A stretch of 64,000 nt of DNA from Celoporthe dispersa (Eukaryota > Ascomycota > Sordariomycetes > Diaporthales > Cryphonectriaceae): the NCBI GenBank assembly GCA_016584495.1, contig WAID01000001.1, forward strand, positions 682,001-746,000. Reading direction: 5' to 3'. Below are positions 57,513 to 64,000 of the stretch, in pieces. Position numbers and translations under genes: made by a program. How positions within the stretch are numbered: the stretch's first letter is position 1; each line of letters begins with the position of its first letter. The notes under the pieces were generated by a model. It was given only the letters and a program-made list of their open reading frames with translations, made no database searches and was not told the DNA's origin.

Positions 57513-59124
57513 ATGGCGCCAACGGTCAAGCTCAACTCGGGCCACGAGATGCCCCTCGTCGGCTTCGGGCTGTGGAAGGTCGACAACGCGACGTGTGCCG
57601 ACACCGTCTACAACGCCATCAAGGTCGGATACCGGCTGTTTGATGGTGCCTGCGGTAAGAAACAGCCCTGAAAAATCACCTCTGCCTACATCGCACACCA
57701 CATCGGATCCGCTGGAGGGTGGAAGCTGTCTTTCACGACGAGCACAGGATGTTCTGGTGGGGGTGGAGCGAGTTGAAGTCTGGAACTAGAGCTCTGCCCC
57801 GCGCTCTGTCAAGTGCAGGGCGGGGTTCTCCCACCCCACCATGATGACGCTGCTGCAGGGAACCTCAGCCACCTAACAAGCGCCCCCTTCTCTTTTACGA
57901 GAAATTTAAGGAGGGAAAAAAAAAGAGAGAAGACACGATAGCGAGAGACGAACAAAAGAAAACTAAATGGAAAAGGGGAAAGAAGGGGAAAAAAGGAGAC
58001 AGAAAAGAAAACAAAAAGAAAAAGAAAAAACCCCCTAGTGGAATCTGGGGATTTGTGTAGGAGCGATGCTGTAGCTCATCCTCACTTACACGCCCCCCCC
58101 CCCCAAAGTTCTGTTCACCTCCACAAACCTGTCACTTCACAGACTTCCAAGACACTCGCTCCCACACAAGACACGCCCAACATGCTGACCACCCAACCTC
58201 CCCAACGGCAGACTACGGCAACGAGGTCGAGTGCGGCCAGGGCGTGGCCCGCGCCATCAAGGACGGCCTCGTCAAGCGCGAGGACCTCTTCATCGTCTCC
58301 AAGCTCTGGAACACCTTCCACGACAAGGAGCGCGTCGGGCCCATCTGCAAGAAGCAGCTGGCCGACTGGGGCGTCGACTACTTCGACCTGTACCTGATCC
58401 ACTTCCCCGTCGCCCTCGAGTACGTCGACCCGTCGGTGCGGTACCCCCCGGCTGGTTCTACGACGGCGACGAGGAGATCCGCCCCAGCAAGGCCACGATC
58501 CAGGACACCTGGACCGCCATGGAGGGCCTTGTGGACGCCGGCCTGGCCCGGTCCATCGGCGTGTCCAACTTCCAGAACCAGCTCGTCTACGACCTCCTGC
58601 GGTACGCCCGCATCCGCCCCGCCACCCTGCAGATCGAGCACCACCCGTACCTCGTGCAGCAGCAGCTGCTCAAGGCCGCCGAGGCCGAGGGCATCACCAT
58701 CACCGCCTACTCGTCCTTCGGCCCCGCCGGCTTCGTGGAGCTCGACATGGCCCGCGCCAAGAACGCCACCCCGCTGATGGAGGAGGCCACCGTGAAGAAG
58801 ATCGCAGACAAGCTGGGCAAGACGCCCGCGCAGGTGCTGCTGCGGTGGGCCACGCAGCGGGGTGTGGCGGTCATCCCCAAGAGCAGCTCCGAGGGGCGCA
58901 TGAAGGAGAACCTGGAGAGCAGCTCCTTCAAGATCGACGAGGCTGATGTCGAGGCTATCAGCGCGCTGGACCTGGGCCTGCGGTTTAACCAACCGACAAA
59001 CGTGAGTACCATCCTCAGCCCTCCCTCCTTGTCGCCCCCCACCCACCCCTTCCCTCACAAGGAGGCGCTGACACGGCTCGTCATGCAGTACTTCTCGACC
59101 GACAAGCTTTGGATTTTCAGCTAG
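57513..59124 (+). CDS. XYL1: NAD(P)H-dependent D-xylose reductase (aldo-keto reductase)
   Basis: Three exons (57513-57654, 58212-59001, 59089-59124) make 322 residues, exactly the family length, if one base is restored. The AKR tetrad is complete: Asp44, Tyr49 (DYGNE, across intron 1), Lys78 (VSKLW) and His111 (LIHFP). The cofactor loop reads VIPKSS, and the C-terminus NYFSTDKLWIF is also characteristic. It reduces D-xylose to xylitol in the cytosol, the first step of fungal pentose catabolism, and also L-arabinose. The frame is out by one base in the C6 run at 58443-58448: upstream reads PSVRYPP, and downstream GWFYDGDEEIR is shifted. Intron 1 is 557 nt, much longer than its neighbours, and includes a long purine tract. 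Confidence 0.93.
57895..58032 (+). repeat. Purine-rich tract in XYL1 intron 1
   Basis: About 130 bases composed almost only of A and G on the plus strand (GAAATTTAAGGAGGG then repeated GAAAAGG-like units), in the middle of the long first intron of xylose reductase. Confidence 0.7.
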
Positions 59125-59560
59125 ACTACAGATCCTGGACAGACCGGATCCGGATGGTTTTCTCATATGCTGATTGACCGCCATATCACGAAATGAATTT
59201 TCCCCTGATACACTGATAGAGTGGATGGGAGGAATATATGAATCAATTTCTGCTTCCACAGCTGTCTCTGGGTATAAAATACAAACCCGATGAAGAAGAA
59301 GTCTTCAGTCTCTCAGGCTGAGTCCACAGTGCCATACCACCTAGAATGGCAGCCTACCATCGTAAAAGTATAAGACCATCCGGTCGTAGGTTATGTTCGT
59401 CGGGAAAGCCCAAATAGCCCATTCACTCATTGCGGCTAAAGAGTATTATAAGACTGGAGTATCCGCATAAACAAGGATGCCGTCTCCACCGTCCTCCCAG
59501 AGACTCTCATCCTGCGGGCTCTCATCCATCCTCTGGATGTTGCCCTCTCTCTCTCTCTCT
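59125..59560. other. Convergent intergenic region between XYL1 and SDS22
   Basis: Holds the two 3' ends. A GGCTAAA at 59434-59440 and a (CT)n run (59546-59561) next to the SDS22 stop are present. Nothing else is visible. Confidence 0.45.
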
Positions 59561-60873
59561 CTAGGTCCTCACAAAAGCTGTTGAAACAGCCAGCGTCAGC
59601 GGCTATTTCTCTCTTGGGTGTCATGGTCAAGAACTTACTAGCGTCGATCTGGCGAATATCGGGCAGCGCCAGCCGGACCTTGTTCCTATACAACGCCTCA
59701 GCCCGTGTCTGGAGCGGGTTTCCCTCGAAATAGACCGTCTCCAGCTTCTTCTTGTCACCCAGGGCCTTCTCGACGTCGTTGAAGTCCGCAAGCTTGTTGT
59801 AGCTCGCCCAGACCTCCTCCAGCTCCTTCAGCGGCTCGAGGCCCGCCAGGCTGGCGATCTGGTTGTTCGAGATCTCGAGGATCCGCAGGTTGGTATTGCC
59901 CTCGAGCCCGGTGACGCTCTCTAGGAGGTTGTGGGATATGTACAGCTCCTCCAGCGTCGGCACCTCCTTGAGGGGTGAGAGGTCGCTGATGCGGTTCGAC
60001 TGGATGCTGAGCAGCTTCAGCTTCGGGAGCTCGCCCAGCCCGCGGAGCGTGGTGATCTTGTTCTTGGCCAGCCACAGCTCCTCCAGGTTCTTCAGCGTGT
60101 CCAGGTTCTGTATCTCGCGGATCCTGTTGGAGCCAAGCTCCAACATACGGAGCTTGTCCAGGCCCTCCAGGTTCTCGATGGTGCTAATCTTATTGGCAAC
60201 GAAGAAGATATCCGTCAGCTCCGTCAGGTGGTTCACGTGTTTGATGTGCTTGATCTTGTTGAAGCTCAGGTCGAGATTCGTCAGCTTGGTCAGGTGGTCG
60301 AGGCCGCGGACGTGGCCGATGAGGTTGTCGTAGAGGTCGAGGTCCACTAACGTCCCGGCCAGAGACTCCAGGCCCTCAATACGTGTGATGCCGTTCTGTC
60401 TCAGGCAGAGCCGCGCAACCTTCTTGAAGCGCTCGAGTCGTAGGGCCGGGATGGATTGTATGCGGGAGTTTATGGAGATGAGCTCGTCTGTGTCTGGATC
60501 CTCGTCGTCGAAAAGGTCTGCGCGTGGTCACATGTCAGCGGCAGTCTATCACCCCACGAGCGGGCGGGCCAGGCGGAGGAGGGCCATAAGAGGATTTCGA
60601 TGATGACGACTGGAGCTTGTACCTTCGTCGGCCTGTATCTCCTCCCCCCTCGACGACATGGTCCTCGTCAGAGTACTCTGGATCTGACATAGCCTCTGGA
60701 TTGGCAAGGCTGGCTCTGCCCGGGACGCGCAGCTTGCCGTCCCAGCCCTTGCCATTAGTCAGGACGGGACTGCCGCCATCCTCACCATCTCTGAGGCGCT
60801 CCGTCGTGACCTCGGCGGCCAGCTCGATATGGCGAGGCTGAGGGATGTCGTCGTCTCCTTTTTCTGCGCTCAT
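59561..60873 (-). CDS. SDS22: Protein phosphatase 1 regulatory subunit SDS22 (leucine-rich repeats)
   Basis: Exons 60623-60873, 59639-60517 and a 17-nt last exon 59561-59577 give 381 residues. The N-terminal 80 residues are acidic and disordered (MSDPEYSDEDHVVEG...). Then come about eleven 22-residue SDS22-type LRRs such as LTNLDLSFNKIKHI, LRMLELGSNRIREI and LEELWLAKNKITTL, ending in an LRR cap (VRLALPDIRQIDATFVRT). The tiny last exon is supported by the GTAAGT donor at 59638 and a TTTCAACAG acceptor; it restores the conserved IDATFVR ending. SDS22 binds the PP1 catalytic subunit (Glc7) in the nucleus and cytosol and is essential in yeasts. The frame needs one G removed from the G6 run at 60651-60656, so VVEG|EEIQADE reads through. 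Confidence 0.92.
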
Positions 60874-61769
60874 GATAGCAGTCGCTGGGTCACGCCCAAG
60901 GGCTCAAGGCTGAGAGAGGAGCGATCGCGCCACTTTGTTGAGGGACCGCAGGCCGTCGGTTCTCTGAATGTCAAGATGATCCAATTGAAGAAGGTCTCAA
61001 GTTCGTAGTCAGGGAGACAACGTCGGTCGGTACAAGGCCCGCGAGGTACCGTGGCTGGACAATATGTGTGTTGTGGTTGAGAGAATGTTTGTCGGTTGGT
61101 TATCCTGCGTCGTTAGATCAAAGGCAGCATGTCACTTGTGGTGGGTCCCAGCCCTGTCCGTGCCTGAAGGGAGAGCCTAGGTTTGTTAATTACAGGGGGG
61201 GCCAAGACTATGTCATAGGCGAGGCAGATCCGGCAGCGGGGTCCGTCTGCTAAGGGCTGGAGGGGGGTTTCCAGGCCCCTGGGACTAGGTGCTAGGTGCC
61301 TTAGCGCTCGTAGGGAAAACGAATCGAGAGGTGCCACACTTCCTGGAGCCAACCCCCCCCTTCTACCATAGCACCTCATAAGGAGATGGCACATTGCTGC
61401 CTGACGAAGAGGTTGCAGTCGATCATCAGTTCACCGTGCCGGTCGACGGCCCGTATCGAGATGTTTGCCGACGACTGGATCCCTTTTCCCGCCGGAAAGG
61501 AAACTGATTCTGCCTTCCCCAAACAAGTCTGCCACGTCTCTCTCGGCGCATCTTTCTTGGGCCGTCACCCGACGTGATGGCCACGAGAAGAACCGTTACT
61601 CGCCAGGGGTGGAGGGGGGCTGGTCTCTGAAGACCGTATAGGAACCGAGCCCGAGGTCTTTTTTGTGGACGTGAGCCAACATTGTGCTACGTTGGAAGTT
61701 TGGTGCGGAGGTTCGCGCCCGGCATCAGATTTTCCGTAGCCAGCCTGACCTTTCACCGGTCTCTGTGAC
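60874..61769. other. Intergenic region between SDS22 and the ABHD-like hydrolase
   Basis: About 0.9 kb holding the SDS22 promoter and the 3' end of the hydrolase transcript. No supported gene and no strong repeat. Confidence 0.45.
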
Positions 61770-63043
61770 CTAGCTCTCTACTCTAATAGTCCTGGCTGTT
61801 TGCTGTATGATGAACTCAGCTACGTGTAGTCTCCCGCCTGCCATCATCACGTCGTTGTGAAACGCCCGTGGAACGACCCTGGTCTCTTGTGGTATCCCCA
61901 GCTCGGCACACCGTCTGCGCAGCTCTTCCGGGTGACGCTCAGGTACGATCTCGTCTCTTCCCGCCTGCAGGATAAGCACCTGAGGCGGCTCAAGGCCTCT
62001 CTGCCTCCGATGTTCGGCGATGATGGCCAGGTTGCGGTAGCTGTCGAGGTGGTTGCGCAGGAAGGGGTAAAGGTACTTGTAGGGCAGCCACTTCTCAGGG
62101 TACAAGACCTCGAGCATCTCCTTGATGGAAAGGAAAGGGGTCTCTAGGATCAGAGCGGCCGGTTCAAGGCGCGCCGGGATCTCTCCGGATGCAGCGAGGT
62201 TCGTGGCGAAGCCAGACCCGATGCTCTGTCCCCAGATGAACAGGATCGGTTTTGTCTCGTGGCGCCCGGTCTCATCTCTCTCGTACGTGTTGTCGTGCAG
62301 CTGGGAGATCCACCCGACGGCAGCTCTCGTGTCATAGTTGATCCCGGGCTCGGAGGGGCGGCCAGCAGATGTCCAGTACCCTCGGTAGCTGAGGCCAACC
62401 TCGGTGAAGCGCACCTTTCCAGCCCGGGGGTATCTCTCCCCGAAGCTCATCTCGATCTTCCTCAGGATCCAAGAGTGGTCCGGCAGCCGTGGCGGCAAGG
62501 ACGAAGCGTTCCCTGGAACCCCTCATCTGAGCCATATGTCTCTAGTGACGGTGAGCAGTGCTGAGGCGGCGTACCTTGACAGTAGAGTATGTAGACATGA
62601 TAGGCAACGCCATCCTCCCGGGGCGAGTTCCCATGTGACGACACGCTGGCAACAGCCAAGGCCAAGTCGGTCCTATCGATCGACCTCATACGGAGCTCTC
62701 TCCACTCGACCCCGTAGAGATATTTCTGGAAGTCCGAGATCTTGTCATGACGAGCACTAGGAGGCAGATAAGGATTGTAGATGATCTTGTTCTGCAGGGA
62801 AACCATGACGAAGCTCTTCCAGGTGTACAGGGCCAGGACCAGACCAGTGAAGATCACAGGCGGCAGAAGGATAGCAGGAATATGTATCTGCCTGTGCAGA
62901 CAGCCATCCGTTTTGAGAAGCCCATAGCTGAATCTATTCAGGACCCTGCGTCCTGTCTGACCTGGTCGAAGGTAGTAAACTGACCCAGTCAAACTGATGG
63001 TTGTTGCCACGGCGTTTCTCGCCGGGTGAGGGCAGAATAGCAT
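61770..63043 (-). CDS. Membrane-anchored alpha/beta hydrolase, ABHD12/13 or BEM46-like
   Basis: Two exons (62575-63043, 61770-62512) joined at YCQG|NASSLPPRLPDHSW give 403 residues. One membrane segment, PAILLPPVIFTGLVLALYTW, near residue 60 is followed by QNKIIYNPYLPPSAR, a typical start of this family. Catalytic residues are the nucleophile elbow GQSIGSG, the acid in LILQAGRDEIVP and the base in RAFHNDVMMAGG. Members hydrolyse lysophospholipids or acyl groups at ER or plasma membrane; the substrate here is unknown. The first 55 residues before the membrane segment (MLFCPHPARNAV...) are not family-like, and CTGCACAG at about 62898-62891 resembles an acceptor. The true first exon may therefore be shorter and lie upstream. 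Confidence 0.85.
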
Positions 63044-63439
63044 GCTGCTACCGGGACGTCATCTGAGGGAGAGAGGTCAAAGGAGAGATGAGAGTAAATA
63101 CATCAGGTCATTGTGTATCAGAGGGATGGTGCGGAGATCTGATCAGGTTGCGCAGGTCGAGTGTTGTTACCTCCAAGTTGGGGATACCAAGGAGGCATGA
63201 CTAGGAAGCAAGAGCCAAGTTCTCAAAAAGCTACCCTAACCCTGAAGACACTTGATAGAAGATGTGTAAATATGTGTATGAACACTTTGATAGCACTGCA
63301 GAATATAATATCAGAACTTTATGCATGTATATTTTGCCAGGACCAGCACCTGAAAAGGGCAGCTGTGCTCCCACACGCCAGAATCTCCAGAGAATCCTTG
63401 CGGGTCTATGGTCTATTGCAAAGCAGTGCGCACCTCTAG
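63044..63439. other. Intergenic region between the hydrolase and glutaminyl cyclase genes
   Basis: About 0.4 kb of mixed composition between two minus-strand genes. It should hold the hydrolase promoter and the 3' end of the next transcript. Nothing else is visible. Confidence 0.4.
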
Positions 63440-64000
63440 CTACAGCTCCGTCTTCTCATAGGGATCCGAGGCTGCCTTGTTCTCCAGGGCTGGTATGTGC
63501 CCCTCGAGGTCCATCCACTCGGCCACGAAGGCCGTGACGAGCTTTGACCAGTCCTGCATCGTAGGCCCGTCGAGATGTGCGGCATCATCCTCCATCTTGT
63601 GCCAGAACCAAGGAAACGGTGTGGGTATGATATGAAGGATATCAACGCCTCGCTGCATGAACGGGACGTGATCGTCAGAGATGAACCCCCGGTGGAACTG
63701 AGAGGCGTGCTTGTCCGTCTCCGGGAGAAAAAGGGCCCTGCGGGTCCGACTCGAGGAGCTCCAGCCCGCGCATCCGCTCCTCGATCCTGGCCATGTTCTG
63801 GTACGCCCAGTGCGTCGCCTGGAAATACGACGGGATCCTGGGGTTCTCCGCGCCCAAGAGATCGAGCAGGAGGAACAGGCTGATGGCGTCGATGTGATTT
63901 TTATATGTCGACGCCGCCGGGTGCGCCTCCGCCTCCCAGGCCTCGGCGAGCGCCCTGGATCCGTACGTGCTGTCCGTGTCCGTCCACGACACCCAGGCCT
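63440..64000 (-). CDS. Glutaminyl-peptide cyclotransferase-like zinc protein (5' partial, frame broken once)
   Basis: The gene runs off the right edge of the window; only the C-terminal 185 or so residues are seen. VSWTDTDSTYGSRALA, ISLFLLLDLLGAENPRIPSYF and HWAYQNMARIEERMRGLGL-like sequence precede RGVDILHIIPTPFPWFWHKMED. This is the M28-fold glutaminyl cyclase order, with the late zinc-ligand His in WHKM. The enzyme converts N-terminal Gln to pyroglutamate in the secretory pathway. The frame is broken at about 63733-63737: removing one T of a T5 run joins DPQGPF to LPETDKHASQFHRGF. No intron is visible in this part. The tail after the cyclase fold (LENKAASDPYEKTEL) is variable. Confidence 0.85.
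   Translation of the reverse strand, partial: RPGCRGRTRTARTDPGRSPRPGRRRRTRRRRHIKITSTPSACSSCSISWARRTPGSRRISRRRTGRTRTWPGSRSGCAGWSSSSRTRRALFLPETDKHASQFHRGFISDDHVPFMQRGVDILHIIPTPFPWFWHKMEDDAAHLDGPTMQDWSKLVTAFVAEWMDLEGHIPALENKAASDPYEKTEL

Overview
The window looks like ordinary nuclear DNA of a filamentous ascomycete, most likely a sordariomycete. Genes have short GT..AG introns (about 50-100 nt, some longer) with fungal branch sites. Coding exons are strongly G/C-biased at the third codon position. Long intergenic stretches are full of CT/GA, GT and homopurine or homopyrimidine tracts. I see no bacterial, viral or transposon genes, no CRISPR array, and no tRNA or rRNA gene I can defend.

Left part (1-17.4 kb): the tail of a coiled-coil protein; an NAD-dependent epimerase-like SDR; a GH36 raffinose-synthase/Sip1-type glycosidase facing away from mitochondrial processing peptidase beta; a peroxisomal ABCD half-transporter; and a Psr1-type NIF/CTD phosphatase. 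Middle part (19.4-36.2 kb): the Sec61 beta translocon subunit; a large sterol-glucosyltransferase-like protein with a C-terminal run of ubiquitin-interacting-motif-like repeats; a small SnoaL-like protein; a small Cys-containing unknown; an APH-like kinase; an NmrA/EasG-like Rossmann protein; and a 14-TM DHA2-type MFS transporter with an in-frame stop. Right part (38.5-64 kb): a small tail-anchored protein; a large disordered protein with a conserved-looking Cys-rich C-terminus; a PAF-acetylhydrolase-like lipase; xylose reductase; the PP1 regulator SDS22; an ABHD12/13-like hydrolase; and the C-terminal part of a glutaminyl-peptide cyclotransferase. The genes are housekeeping and accessory metabolism. 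They do not form an obvious cluster or defence system.

The most important annotation point is the number of single-base reading-frame breaks. I infer about 15, both insertions and deletions, mostly in C/G runs, in seven genes: the ABCD transporter, the sterol glucosyltransferase, the Cys protein at 27.6 kb, the disordered protein at 44-47 kb, xylose reductase, SDS22 and glutaminyl cyclase. SDS22 is expected to be essential and the indels are often compensating, so uncorrected sequencing or assembly error is a better explanation than mass pseudogenization. The MFS stop codon is a different kind of lesion, a substitution. I found no convincing undescribed system. The best leads for new biology are the two uncharacterised Cys-rich proteins, the glucosyltransferase-UIM architecture and the MFS nonsense codon.
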